From Calonectria ilicicola (Eukaryota; Ascomycota; Sordariomycetes; Hypocreales; Nectriaceae), in NCBI GenBank assembly GCA_020809705.1, contig CP085827.1:3968001-4032000 (forward strand): a stretch of 64,000 bases of DNA. The letters are read 5' to 3'. Shown piece after piece: positions 11,451 to 21,605 of the stretch. Numbering within the stretch: the first letter of the stretch is position 1; every line of letters begins with the position of its first letter. Position numbers and translations under genes: made by a program. Under the pieces are notes generated by a model. That model worked only from the letters and a program-made list of their open reading frames with translations. It did no database searches and had not been told where the DNA came from.

Positions 11451-13305
11451 ATGTCGTCCTTGGCAAAGTCGCAAAACGTCTGCACGGGATGTCGCTCTAG
11501 AAAGAAAAAGTGTGATGTAAGCACCCAACCCATACCCACTGAATTTGACACTGAGCGCGGATTAGGGCGAGCGCCCCAGCTGTTCATCATGCCTTAAACG
11601 CGGCGACCTCTGCTTCTACGCCGGGGCTCCATCACAAGCACTATCCAGCTCATTTTCAGCAGAGTGGTTCCCCCAACACGATGTTGGGAATTGGGTTCCG
11701 CCGGTCCATGACTTTGATGCCGGCGCCCCACTTAACTGGCCATCTACTACTGAGCGGGCAACTTTCAATCAAGAGGGCGGAATAATAACATCATCTATTG
11801 ATATTAATGACAAACAACACAGTCCTGTATTGAATAATGATATGGGCATCCCAACCCCTCAAAGCTCAACCTCGTCCCCGGCGACGGCCCTTTTGCCACC
11901 GCGCGATCAATTAAAGCAGCTAGTAGATCTCTACTTCGAAAAGTTCTACCAATACCTGCCACTACTTCATAAATCAACCCTATTCTCAAAACTCGACTCT
12001 AATTATGAAGATTCTTCGCTTCTTTTTTACTCCATCATTGCCGTGTCCGCAAGTGCTCACCCGAGCCGAGAGATTCAACAGTCGCAAATGGACTGGTATA
12101 ATGAAGCGAGAGCTCTTTTCTCCAAGGCCATCCATTCTCTTGAAAACGGCACCGAGACTCTAATATCCGCCAATTTCATTATTTTTCAATCCATGATTGC
12201 AACAGAGTATTCAGCCGCCTGGGTCACTCTGGGCGAAGCGTGGCGGAAAGCAGTCGTTGGCGGCTATAGCATCTTGGATAGTACTACGCAGATGGTTCCT
12301 AATGCTCTATGGCTAAAACCTTGTCGTTCCTGGGTAGAAATGGAAGAGTGCCGTAGAAGTATCTGGATGCTTTTCATTTTCGATCGGGGAATGTGCTTCC
12401 CCATCGGACTCATGCATGCGGTTGACGATCGACAACTGAGAATTAACTTTCCGATGGATGAGAACACTTTCCAACTCGCGACGGAGCCTCCTGAGCATAT
12501 ACCTGTTCAATACACAATGAATTTAGACCGGTTGATTACATTGGTCCAGGGAGAAATTCGAAAGGGAGCCGCAACTTCGCTGCAGTTCATTATTCTTGCA
12601 TACATCCTTTTGGGTCGCATTTCTGAACTCATATATGCGCTTGACTATGACTTTGAAGAACAAAAACCCAAAATTGACAAATTAACTTCGAATTTATTGA
12701 GGATCCGACTCATTCTCCCTCGCTCTGCGACAGACCTTTCCGCCGCAGACTATCATGATTTCTCGCATGTAGTCTGGCTAAACGTCATCATGGACGTCAG
12801 CGCAGTTCATTTATATCACAGACCTCTTCACGACGGTGAGACCCTTGATGATAAAACTGATTTGTCAACCAATTGGCCTCACTGTGTCTCTGCGGCTCGC
12901 AGTAGCGTATCGATTGTTCGGGACGCGGCAAGGACATCGACTGACTTTGTCATTAACCCCCATCTCTCATCCATGCTTTTCACAACTGGCAGGATCCTAG
13001 CAATAGAGTACGCATGTCCTTCAATCACAAGAAGGAAGCCATCGGCATCTTCTCCAGATTCTTCTGTCAAGCAAAGAGATCCCGCACTCCGCGACGACCT
13101 AGAAATTTTGCTCTTCACCTTTGAGCGCCTAAAAGAGACTCTCAAAGCAGTTGGTAGGAAATTTCGCAATGGCTTGGTTTTCTACATCACAGATGATGAG
13201 GGTCACGTTCTTCAGTCCAAGGCCGCTGGGTCAAGGGGCTTGCTTCGAACGTGTGAGAAATGGCCCCAAGTCGATGAGAATATTGATTTCGAATTTCCAA
13301 CCTAA
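11451..13305 (+). CDS. Zn(II)2Cys6 fungal-type transcription factor
   Basis: Two exons, 11451-11516 and 11566-13305, with a 49-nt intron (GTAAGC donor, GATTAG acceptor); 601 aa. The splice joins the halves of the zinc cluster: CTGCRSRKKKC from exon 1 and DGERPSCSSCLKRGDLC across the junction, giving C-x2-C-x6-C-x6-C-x2-C-x6-C, the binuclear cluster that binds DNA. After a ~90-residue linker rich in Ser, Pro and Asn comes a fungal_trans-type middle domain (starting LVDLYFEKFYQYLPLLHK), of mainly helical character. An annotation starting at the next in-frame start would miss the DNA-binding domain. It is convergent with, and only 31 bp from, the SDR gene, a possible but unproven target. Its target genes cannot be told from sequence. 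Confidence 0.9.
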
Positions 13306-13336
13306 ATTACATAGTGGTCTATATGTACGACCAACT

Positions 13337-14158
13337 CTAAATATTAATATCAGCATTCTTGCTGTCGCCCACCAATCTTCCACCGTCTGCGACTACACTC
13401 GTGCCCGTTGCAAAAGTACTCTTCATGAAATAAAGGTACACCTCTGCCATTTCCTCGGGAGTGCCCACAGTGCGCGTAATAGTGTCCCTCTTCATGCCAT
13501 CCAATACTCCTTCAATCCTATCTCTAGGAATGGAGCCGAAGAGCTCTGTGTGAATGGCACCTGGGACAGCGCAGTTGACACGAATGGGTTTCAGGTCAAT
13601 GGCCAAGCCCCGCCCAAGGGCCTCGACACCACCGCCAACACCAGTCATGACAGACCAACCCGGACTGGGGCGCCAAGACATTGTTCCTCCGGTGAGAGTA
13701 ATGGAGCTGTTGGAGCTTTGGTTCATATAATCTGGCAGGTGCTTGGCAAGGATGATGACAGCTGTGAGACGCACCATCCCAACCTTTGAAATGTCACCAA
13801 CCTCGACTTTCTTGAGGTCAGAGATTTGAAGAGCATCGCCAGCAGTGTAGACGACGTGATCAATCTTTCCATTCTGTGTTGCAAATTCCAAAAGATTTTT
13901 GATGTTGTCTTCGAGAGAGTCGGGGTCGGAGAGGTCACACGTCTTGCCTGTAATTTCTCGCGGCACAAGACCATTGGACTCGATGTGGGTTTGGAGGCGG
14001 CTCACAGCATTGTCTAGTTTGGGCTGGCGGGAGCTGCTAATCATAACATGAGCGCCATGCTCGACGGCTGCTTCAGCTACAGCAAAGCCTATGCCAGACG
14101 AGCCACCCAAGACGAGGACACGCTGGTTGTGCAGTTTGTTGATGAACTTGGGCGCCAT
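13337..14158 (-). CDS. Short-chain dehydrogenase/reductase-like protein lacking YxxxK
   Basis: Single exon, 273 aa from the ATG at 14158 (MAPKFINKL); an in-frame ATG 13 codons upstream is possible but adds an unlikely leader. The N-terminal Rossmann fold has the cofactor motif GGSSGIG, followed by a strand ending SSSRQ and, later, a VYTAGD segment in place of the usual NNAG. The usual catalytic Ser region is present (SITLTGG), but the position of the YxxxK motif reads MTGVG in the stretch PGWSVMTGVGGGVEAL, so the classical Tyr and Lys are missing. The C-terminal part (RVNCAVPGAIHTELFG) is standard. This subtype occurs in fungi and bacteria; it may reduce a substrate by another mechanism or be a binding protein. 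Localisation is probably cytosolic. Confidence 0.88.
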   Translation of the reverse strand: MAPKFINKLHNQRVLVLGGSSGIGFAVAEAAVEHGAHVMISSSRQPKLDNAVSRLQTHIESNGLVPREITGKTCDLSDPDSLEDNIKNLLEFATQNGKIDHVVYTAGDALQISDLKKVEVGDISKVGMVRLTAVIILAKHLPDYMNQSSNSSITLTGGTMSWRPSPGWSVMTGVGGGVEALGRGLAIDLKPIRVNCAVPGAIHTELFGSIPRDRIEGVLDGMKRDTITRTVGTPEEMAEVYLYFMKSTFATGTSVVADGGRLVGDSKNADINI

Positions 14159-15318
14159 TTTGCGATGGTATAACAGGATGGTGGGGTATAATTGCAAGTG
14201 AATTTACTTGAATTGGTATATTGGATTGAATTGAATGAAGTTGATCTGATTATAGTTTCCATCATCTTGAGGAATTGCGCCTTATAAACTCATCTTCATG
14301 AAGTTCATAGTGAGAGCGCCGACACGATACTCCACCATCGGCGCCGCTAGCGGGATGAGGTGGACCCGTCGGCGCTGTTCCACACTGGCGGCGCCGCTGC
14401 AGAAAACCCGGCACCAGATGTGAATAACAACAATTTGTGCGGTCTTTATCGGAGATATGGATACTGATAGAATATTTCCGGTTACAGCGCGGTGTTAATA
14501 TGTTTTGCAAAGAAAGGGGTTTGTAATCACGGGGTTGAGCTGGGTTGAGGCTTGTTCAAAGGTGTCATGACCACCCACATGACCTGCCATGGCTGCATCT
14601 GGAAAACCTCGCGAGTGTTGGTGCATGCCGCCCACAAAGAAACCATTTAAAAGAGTTGTCCAATCTCGGGACTTTGTCTTTCTCTGTAAAGGGGGCCAAT
14701 AACTTTGGAACAACCGTTGCCAGCGCCCAGTTCACGACATGGCCAACCCCTGCCCCATTATTGGGTACAGCTGAACACGCATGCTTTGGGCGACGAGCCG
14801 GAAATCATGAGCTGTCAACTCCGCTTCACGTCGCCAAGCTGTTCCAGCTAATGCGCCTTGAATCCACCGCATTACTGTCGGAAACTACCAGGGCACATGG
14901 AGAAAAGATGAGCCAGCCAACGCGAAAGAGGCCTCAATCCAGCCATGATGCCTACCGTCCCTGAGGCCAGTCACAGCCACATGGCTCAGCCACAGCCCTG
15001 CGATCATGTCGCCAGAGACCTCGCCTCGGCGCAGCGCTTCGCCAACCAACCATGACGGTGAATCACGGCCTCGGCGGCCCAGGCTGCGGGCCAGGCTGCA
15101 TCTCCCTGGCTTCGTGCATCGGGCCTTGTTTTTCTACAAAAGCGAGAGTCCTCCCTTGGGCTGCTTTGTTCCTGCTTCTCTGGGGAATGCTCCACCAGAC
15201 ACCGCTACTCCAGCCAAATTCGGCCTGACGAGACGACATACCGCTATTTAAAGAGACACTCGCCCTCCACGACCTCACCCACGACCACACCCACGGCGCT
15301 CCCGCACACCAACCGACA
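14159..15318. other. 1.16-kb divergent promoter region
   Basis: This lies between the SDR (minus) and T5orf172 (plus) start codons and holds short open frames on both strands with no family resemblance. The right end becomes C-rich and contains a TATA-like box. No RNA gene was seen. Confidence 0.55.
15245..15252 (+). promoter_or_regulatory. TATA-like element of the T5orf172 gene
   Basis: TATTTAAA ends 67 bp before the ATG at 15319 and is followed by a C/A-rich leader, the usual layout of a fungal core promoter. Confidence 0.5.
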
Positions 15319-16545
15319 ATGCCCTTTGTCGCCAACACGCCCGAGTCGCTCATCGGTCGCTCCGACTCGCTCAATCCCAATGAGACATGTCGGGGCATCA
15401 CCTCCAACGGCCGTCCATGTCGCCGCCCCGTTGTCGGCGTGCAGCAGCCCAAGCCCAGCAAGCGGCCCACGACACCCGACCTGCGCGATGAGAATCTGTA
15501 CTGCTGGCAGCACAAGGATCAGGCGAGCCGGTCCGCGCAGTCCAGCCCCGGCCCGAATGGCGGCATAACACCCATCCTCGAAAACCGCAGCAGCATCGAT
15601 ACCTTGGCAGACCGCTTAGGTCTGGTAGATCTCCAGGAGAAGCACAAGAGAAGGAAGGATCACCGAAAGTCGAGCAACAACAGCGCGGGGAGCTTCGGGC
15701 CAACAAACAGCTCACGCCCTACCAAACCCAGCAGTCTACAGTTTTGTTGCTGCTTCTCTATCCCAATCGAGGAGAGCTCAGAGCCTCGTCCCCCAAGACC
15801 ACAACCCCGACCCGTTCAGCACACGTCAGCTTCTTTGCCGCCATCACGACGAGACTCGCGGAAAAGTCACAACAGTCAGCACCTGAGCGCAGCAGCAGGC
15901 TCATCTGGCAAGAGCTCCAAATCCCGAAAATCCAGCAGTTCCTACTCAGGGCCATTGATACCCGACACCCTTGATGCCGCCACATCATCAGCCTTGACGG
16001 CCGAGCTCAATCGGCCGTTCGTCGGATCGGAGGAGCCAGGCTTCATTTACATGTTTTGGCTTACACCAACCTCCGATTCTGCGCCGCCGGTGGACGCTGC
16101 GCGGTCCCTTCTCAAACCACCCTCTCCCGGCAACCGGTCCAGGAGACCAAGCGATGTTGTTTCGCGCTTCGCCGACCAGAGCAGCGCCACCACGGGTAAA
16201 ACGATGATGCTCAAAATTGGCCGTGCGGCCAACGTCCAGCGCCGCATGAACCAGTGGCAGCGACAATGCGGATACGAGATTGAGCTCCTGCGATACTATC
16301 CATACCTCTCCAACGCAGACGAATCATCGGGTGTTGTCCCACACATGACGACTCACTGCCACCGCGTTGAGCGCCTAATCCACATTGAGCTCGGCGGCAT
16401 GGGCCTGCGCGCGAACAAGGACAACTGTGAAGCGTGCGGGAAGGATCACAAGGAGTGGTTTGAGGTGGAGGCAACGCGAGAAGGGATCCGAACCGTGGAC
16501 GGGATTATCCGACGGTGGATTAGGTGGGATGAGTCGAATGCTTAA
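15319..16545 (+). CDS. T5orf172 (GIY-YIG superfamily) domain protein, Mug113-like
   Basis: Single exon, 408 aa. Residues ~20-75 carry a CRGITSNGRPCRRP...YCWQH pattern that looks like a small zinc-binding unit. A Ser/Pro/Arg-rich linker follows. From about residue 240 the T5orf172/DUF1766 domain begins (GFIYMFWLT), continues with MLKIGRAANVQRRMNQWQRQ, a CHRVERLIHIEL helix and a CEACGKDHKEWFEV segment, and ends near the C-terminus. The same architecture is shared with the fission yeast meiotically upregulated protein Mug113 and many filamentous-fungal homologues. The domain belongs to the GIY-YIG nuclease superfamily, but nuclease activity of the fungal proteins is not established as far as I know. 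Start chosen from the TATA spacing and leader. Confidence 0.85.
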   Translation: MPFVANTPESLIGRSDSLNPNETCRGITSNGRPCRRPVVGVQQPKPSKRPTTPDLRDENLYCWQHKDQASRSAQSSPGPNGGITPILENRSSIDTLADRLGLVDLQEKHKRRKDHRKSSNNSAGSFGPTNSSRPTKPSSLQFCCCFSIPIEESSEPRPPRPQPRPVQHTSASLPPSRRDSRKSHNSQHLSAAAGSSGKSSKSRKSSSSYSGPLIPDTLDAATSSALTAELNRPFVGSEEPGFIYMFWLTPTSDSAPPVDAARSLLKPPSPGNRSRRPSDVVSRFADQSSATTGKTMMLKIGRAANVQRRMNQWQRQCGYEIELLRYYPYLSNADESSGVVPHMTTHCHRVERLIHIELGGMGLRANKDNCEACGKDHKEWFEVEATREGIRTVDGIIRRWIRWDESNA

Positions 16546-16855
16546 TGGTTCACATGATTGGATATCACGAGATTATGACACTATATTAGAATGTATATAT
16601 GAATTCCCGAAAACGGGAAGTATAGACGTAAATTGAACACTGCACCATGCATATCTCAAACTATTCATTCTCCCATATCAGACGCCGACTATGCATATAA
16701 AAAATATTGCTGGTTCAATCACCCCATGTCGTACATTTACCAATATGCCTGCACAAAAGCCATCCAAACAGGATGGGAATTAATAGATTTCTAACGCATT
16801 CTAGGGAAACCAGCTAGTTCCTGTAGTAACTGACGCATATCTAAATTTAATCGAC
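16546..16855. other. Convergent 3' region, T5orf172 and HET genes
   Basis: 310 bp of AT-rich sequence between two stop codons. A perfect 6-bp inverted repeat with a 4-nt A loop lies at 16604-16619 (TTCCCG, AAAA, CGGGAA), which could fold in the 3' untranslated region of the T5orf172 mRNA. Nothing else was seen. Confidence 0.5.
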
Positions 16856-19327
16856 TTACACAATTCGTAGCACCAGTTTCTCTTCATGATATCGCTGTTC
16901 AGCCCGCCGCCGCCAACTCTCTGGCGATAACCAACGCCATGCCACATCGCCTCCTTGATACAACCCCACTCTCTTGAAAGTGTTGGGCGCAGACGAGTCC
17001 TTAATCAGCGCCAAATACCAATCTCGGTTATCGATTCTCGCGAGCCTCAAACACAGTACCGTTTCCCCATCAATGGCGTCTTCTGGGTGGTCTGGATACA
17101 GGGTTGATGCATGGCCGTCATGTTGCCAGATTAGTTCGTGGGAAAATATCTGCTCAATCTCATCTGTGATCCAATTTCTCTTTTCTCTGGAGCTAGTAGA
17201 GACTGTGGCAAACGACACCCATCCAGACAAAGTCAACGCCACCGGAAGGGTTGGTCCAGTCCTCTCAGAGCCTGGACGAGCACATTCAATCTTGATCACA
17301 CGGGCGTAAACTTCTTTCAGTTTTGTTATCTCCCAACCTTTCAGTGTGCTATGTTTGTAAGATATCTCGTCCATCACGGAGGCCCATGACCAGCTTGGGG
17401 CACGCCATTCTTTTGGTCTGGCCCGACTCTTGAGATATTTTTCGTCTTTACAAGTCCATAGCAAGCCTTCAACCATATTACTGCGCCAGAGCCCAGCCGC
17501 ATACTCATCTTCGAGGAGCCCGGAAATGCGCGTGGCGAGACCCGCGAGCGCCGGGAAAGCATCGCTCTCGTTGGTTAAATTTCCCATCAGCCTCGAATAT
17601 CGCTCAACAATGGCATACCAAAGCGCCCGTAGCTCGTCCGGAGTTGCGTCGCTTGTTTTTATGGACTTGGTGCTGACGAGCCTTCGAAACTCGAGGTCGG
17701 CAGACTTTTCTTCATGTTCTCGACCGCAATCGCAAAACACGCCAGTGCGGCATTCCCACACCAATTCTCTTTTTGCAAAGTGCAACATCCTTGGTGAGAG
17801 CAGGCGTTCTTGAAAAACCCACGCTCGGGTGAGAAGTGGCCATTCCTCCTCGTGTTGTTGATCAGGGCTTGGGATATCCCAGTGCCGAACACCGCCATTA
17901 TCTGGATATTCAAGACGCACAAAAATGTCCTCCTCAAGTCCATGCCCTATTTCCTCAGCCGGAATACGGTCTAGAATGACCTCTCGAACTTTGCCATCGG
18001 GGTGGAGCCCCTCATCATGCCCATTTGCCTTGGTCGCCGCAACGGTGAAGAATGCATTTTCATAAATGGACGCCATTTTGGGTATCTGTCGCTCTCGATC
18101 CTCGTCAGAATCCTGAACAATGCACAAGGCATCCACCCAAAAGTATCTGATACCGAGTCGCTGACATACGATTATGGCATCGTGAATGGTTTTTGGCAGA
18201 GCTGCGACTGGAACGCCAGACATGTGTACGGCCTTGTTCGCTTCTAGTGTCTTGAAGTTCTCAGCGCGACCCCAGCGGTAACTGAGGCAAATATAGTAGC
18301 CCAGCTTATTTCCAGTTTCAATCAGTCTAATTAGTGAGTCGGGCGAGTCGCCAAGATCCAAAACGCGGTCAGGCAGAGGCTTTGGTTGGTTTTTGGTACA
18401 ATGCTCGTGCTCTGTTGTGCAAGTCACGATCCAGGACAGCACTCGATGCATCGTTGCCTCGGATTGCGTGTCATCCACAGCAGCTCTTGGAGAAGAGATG
18501 AATGGGAGACCTGGTCCTTTTCCAAGGCAGTAAAATGAGATTCGAGGCCAAACCGAGATGATATTTGGTAGCTCCACATACAGCGATTTGTTGTTCTTGT
18601 TCCACGTCAAGACTATCTGGCTACCAGGGTGGTAGTGCTTCCATTGGAAATGAAATTCTTTTAATGTGTCTTTCGGGGGGTAATGACGACATAGTGCAGC
18701 AAGAAATGTGCCGCATATAACACAACTTTCTGCGGTTTCCCAGAGGTCAGAAAGGTTCATGACAATCTCACCACTGTAGCTTCCGCGCCTCTCCAGGTTT
18801 TGGCAAACAGGACAAACGGTTTCTTGGGACTGAGTGCCGGACTCTCGCCACCTTCGGACCTTCTGGGGGAGCCAAATAATGCCTTGATAAAAGGACACAA
18901 GGCCCGAAAATGAGCTCTTGAGATCCTTGGTAGTTCTCAGGATTCGTTTCGAGACCATCCACCTGGGTATTCTTCTAGAATAGGCACGCCCCCATCTCTG
19001 TTGAGCAAAAGAATGCAGAATATCCAAAGCAACAGTAAACAAAGATCGAGAAATATAGGTGACAATCAGGACTGGAATCGCCAAGATGGCCCAGTGAACT
19101 TCATTGGTGAGATTGGGCCATACTATAGTATAAAAATATATCACGAACCAAAATGGAATAATCTGCACGAGAAGAATGAGAAAGAAAGAAACCCAACCGC
19201 ATAAAAGTTTGTATATAGCGCTTGCAAAGAAATTCAAGGCCTCCTTCGCAACCTCAGAGGCTATTGATAAGAAAAGCCGCTGGCGTGTTTGGCGACGAGA
19301 GTTTTCTGAGTAATCTAAAGGGTCCAT
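16856..19327 (-). CDS. HET-domain (heterokaryon incompatibility) protein with N-terminal membrane region
   Basis: Single exon, 823 aa. Residues ~40-105 contain two to three strongly hydrophobic segments (for example FFLILLVQIIPFWFVIYFY and AILAIPVLIVTYI), predicted to anchor the protein in a membrane. Two CxxC motifs (CPVC, CVIC) with a later Cys and His follow, as seen before many HET domains. The HET domain starts near residue 342 with YICLSYRWG, includes RYFWVDALCIVQDS and ENAFFTVAA, and reaches AWVFQERLLSPRMLHF near 500. The remaining ~300 residues hold the WAPSWSWAS-like segment and a C-terminal domain typical of these proteins. HET domains trigger cell death or allorecognition on fusion of unlike hyphae and are related in fold to TIR domains. 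No STAND NTPase or repeats are present. Confidence 0.92.
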   Translation of the reverse strand: MDPLDYSENSRRQTRQRLFLSIASEVAKEALNFFASAIYKLLCGWVSFFLILLVQIIPFWFVIYFYTIVWPNLTNEVHWAILAIPVLIVTYISRSLFTVALDILHSFAQQRWGRAYSRRIPRWMVSKRILRTTKDLKSSFSGLVSFYQGIIWLPQKVRRWRESGTQSQETVCPVCQNLERRGSYSGEIVMNLSDLWETAESCVICGTFLAALCRHYPPKDTLKEFHFQWKHYHPGSQIVLTWNKNNKSLYVELPNIISVWPRISFYCLGKGPGLPFISSPRAAVDDTQSEATMHRVLSWIVTCTTEHEHCTKNQPKPLPDRVLDLGDSPDSLIRLIETGNKLGYYICLSYRWGRAENFKTLEANKAVHMSGVPVAALPKTIHDAIIVCQRLGIRYFWVDALCIVQDSDEDRERQIPKMASIYENAFFTVAATKANGHDEGLHPDGKVREVILDRIPAEEIGHGLEEDIFVRLEYPDNGGVRHWDIPSPDQQHEEEWPLLTRAWVFQERLLSPRMLHFAKRELVWECRTGVFCDCGREHEEKSADLEFRRLVSTKSIKTSDATPDELRALWYAIVERYSRLMGNLTNESDAFPALAGLATRISGLLEDEYAAGLWRSNMVEGLLWTCKDEKYLKSRARPKEWRAPSWSWASVMDEISYKHSTLKGWEITKLKEVYARVIKIECARPGSERTGPTLPVALTLSGWVSFATVSTSSREKRNWITDEIEQIFSHELIWQHDGHASTLYPDHPEDAIDGETVLCLRLARIDNRDWYLALIKDSSAPNTFKRVGLYQGGDVAWRWLSPESWRRRAEQRYHEEKLVLRIV

Positions 19328-19691
19328 GTTGGTTTGTGGCCAGTTGGATATGTGTTTGCATAGTTAATACACATCGCATTTCACTGGTCGTGCTCATTTA
19401 GTCTTTGTAGTGGTATTTGTCTGTTGTTGTCGGTGGCAAGATGGAGTCTTTGTGCGGCTGAAGGGCTCCCTCAGCTGCGCCTCGTTTAGGCAGTTTCACA
19501 ACTTCTCATGGTCCACAACAAGGTTAGTGCGGTAGCTGAACTAAACAACCCAATTGGTATTTCCCCAGTGAAACAATTGAGCAGATGAAGGACAGCGTAT
19601 GTTTTATAAAAAAAAGATGTTTATTACACGTTTCTTGAACCCGATTTACTTAACAAATATCACAATGAAGAGTTAAAGCAAAAGTACATAT
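19328..19691. other. Intergenic region between HET and AsnRS genes
   Basis: 364 bp containing the HET promoter and the 3' end of the AsnRS gene, both on the minus strand. There is a short A tract near 19610. No separate feature was seen. Confidence 0.5.
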
Positions 19692-21605
19692 TTAAGGTGT
19701 GCACCTACCCATGTAGCGTGGGTATAGACACGCCTCCCGCACCGACCAAAGCTTCATTAGCCAAGCCAAGAATCTATATCATTGTTAGTTCTGGGTGCAG
19801 CCTACTACAGTTTTGACATCACGTACCTTTCTTCCCCAATGCCGTATCCCCCATGTGGACTTGAACCGTACTTGCGCTGGTCCGTATACCAAAAGTAAGC
19901 CGCTGGGTCAACGCCTTTACTCTTGCACGCTGTCATGAGTTCATCGTAATCCCAAATTCTCATACTGCCGCCCACAACCTCGCCAACGCCAGGCATGAGG
20001 ACATCTACAGATTCCGTCACGCGTGGATCATCTGCATCTCTCTGCATGTAGATGGCTTTAATCTCAGCTGGGAAATGGGTGAGAAATATAGGGCGGTTTA
20101 TTTCATCGGTCATCTTGCGTTCTGCGGCTTCGGCACTATATAGTCTGGATTAGTAACTCATCCGTTGAAAAATGAAGCGTCACCTTACATATCGTCGCCA
20201 AACACATGATCCTCCCCTTTTTCATTTTTAATTCCCCTCTCTCGGAGCCAGTCGATTGCATCCGAGTATCGCATCCGAAAAAAGGGCCGAGAGGGTTTCG
20301 TGAATCCAGGGTTATACCTCTTGATGGCTTCTGCAGCGGCGGGGTTTTTTAATGTGAGGTCGATGACGCGGCAAATGATGTGTTCAAGATGAGATAGTAG
20401 ATCATCAAATGTAATAAAGTCCAGCTCGGCTTCAACGTGAGTGTACTCTGAAAGCTATTTGTTTGAGACGAAGTTATTAGAAATGGAACCAAACGGATGT
20501 CGTCTTATGCAATGAAGAATGGAAAGCGACAAAACGCATGCTTCAAATCGGAATGAGGTAAAGTACTTACATGCCGCCGCGTAAGGGACTTTTCAGCACG
20601 AAACGACTTCTCAATAGAATATACATCCCCAAGAACTGGAAGCACAGTCTCGAGATAGAGTTGACAAGTCTGGGCAAGATATGACTTTTCTCCATAGTAG
20701 TCCATCTTGAACACAGCAGAGCCACTCTCGCCTTGGGTCTGCACAATAGCTGGAGGGCTGACCTTCTTAACGTCCAATTCACTATAGACAGTATGAAAGG
20801 CAGATTCGAGAACCGCCCGCACAAGCATAATCGCAGCGGGCTTATCGTGGCGTAGGCTCAGATGACGCAAGTTGAGCAGTGTCTGTGAGTCGCCATCGAC
20901 TGGTACCCGGTTGGTGAAGGCGTCGTCCCCTCCTGGAGCCTTGGCAATAATTCGGAAGTAGTCAGCATGAAGTTCTCGGTTGAGGGGTGCTTTTACACCT
21001 GGTGGAACTTCCCAAAGTTCGCCTGTAATCTCCATAGCTGTCTCCCGAGTGAGAGTCAGTGCATCATACGACTTGGACAGATCTCCAGAAAGAAGGCACT
21101 GCATCTGATGCAAACCCCGACGCAGAGATACAAAAATGAGGCCACCCTGCTTAGCCACGCGATGAACACGTCCTTGAACACGGACACGCTGTACACCTTC
21201 AGCTGGTTCATCCTTGCTCTTGCGAAGCTCTCCGATGACTTCAGGATCAACCTGGCCCAAAGTAATCCGCACAGGCACGGGAAGCGCAGGATCATCAACA
21301 ACCTTGACTTCTCTGGCAGTCTCCAATACTGACTCATGTATGGCTTTTTCCTGTGCCTCTTTTTCCGATCGTTTCGTGGCAGCATCGAGCTTCTTTCGTT
21401 GACCGGCTGCATCGTTGGCAGCTTTTTTCAAAGCAGTTTTCGCCGCGAGTTTGTACTCAGCTTCTCCTGTCTTTTTAACTTGGTATTCGCTGTCGGGGCC
21501 ATGATGAAAGAACGCTTCGCCTAGAGTCTTGAAAGGTCCCAAAGCAGTGCCTGCCGTCTCTTTGGCATCAACGCCATCAACTTCGTCAATGAATATCACT
21601 GCCAT
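19692..21605 (-). CDS. DED81: Asparaginyl-tRNA synthetase, cytosolic type
   Basis: Four exons on the minus strand: 20571-21605, 20189-20454, 19827-20135 and 19692-19773; introns of 116, 53 and 53 nt; 563 aa. All junctions restore family sequence, for example [30 protein letters not shown] and GEER|FLAWL. The enzyme charges tRNA-Asn. In order: the eukaryote-specific N-terminal extension ([10 protein letters not shown], a Lys-rich helix), an OB-fold anticodon-binding domain (about 130-235), and a class II catalytic core with motif 2 ([20 protein letters not shown]), SMRI near the tRNA/ATP site, and motif 3 ([12 protein letters not shown]). The C-terminus is [10 protein letters not shown]. Some positions look unusual for a housekeeping copy (LRRGLH where I expect RDGTG-like sequence; GIGEER where GLGLER is usual), so this may be a second, divergent paralog. 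Confidence 0.93.

Noticed and set aside
11451..14158. Biosynthetic gene cluster around the Zn2Cys6 regulator and SDR
   Set aside because: No polyketide synthase, peptide synthetase, terpene synthase, P450 or dedicated exporter is near.
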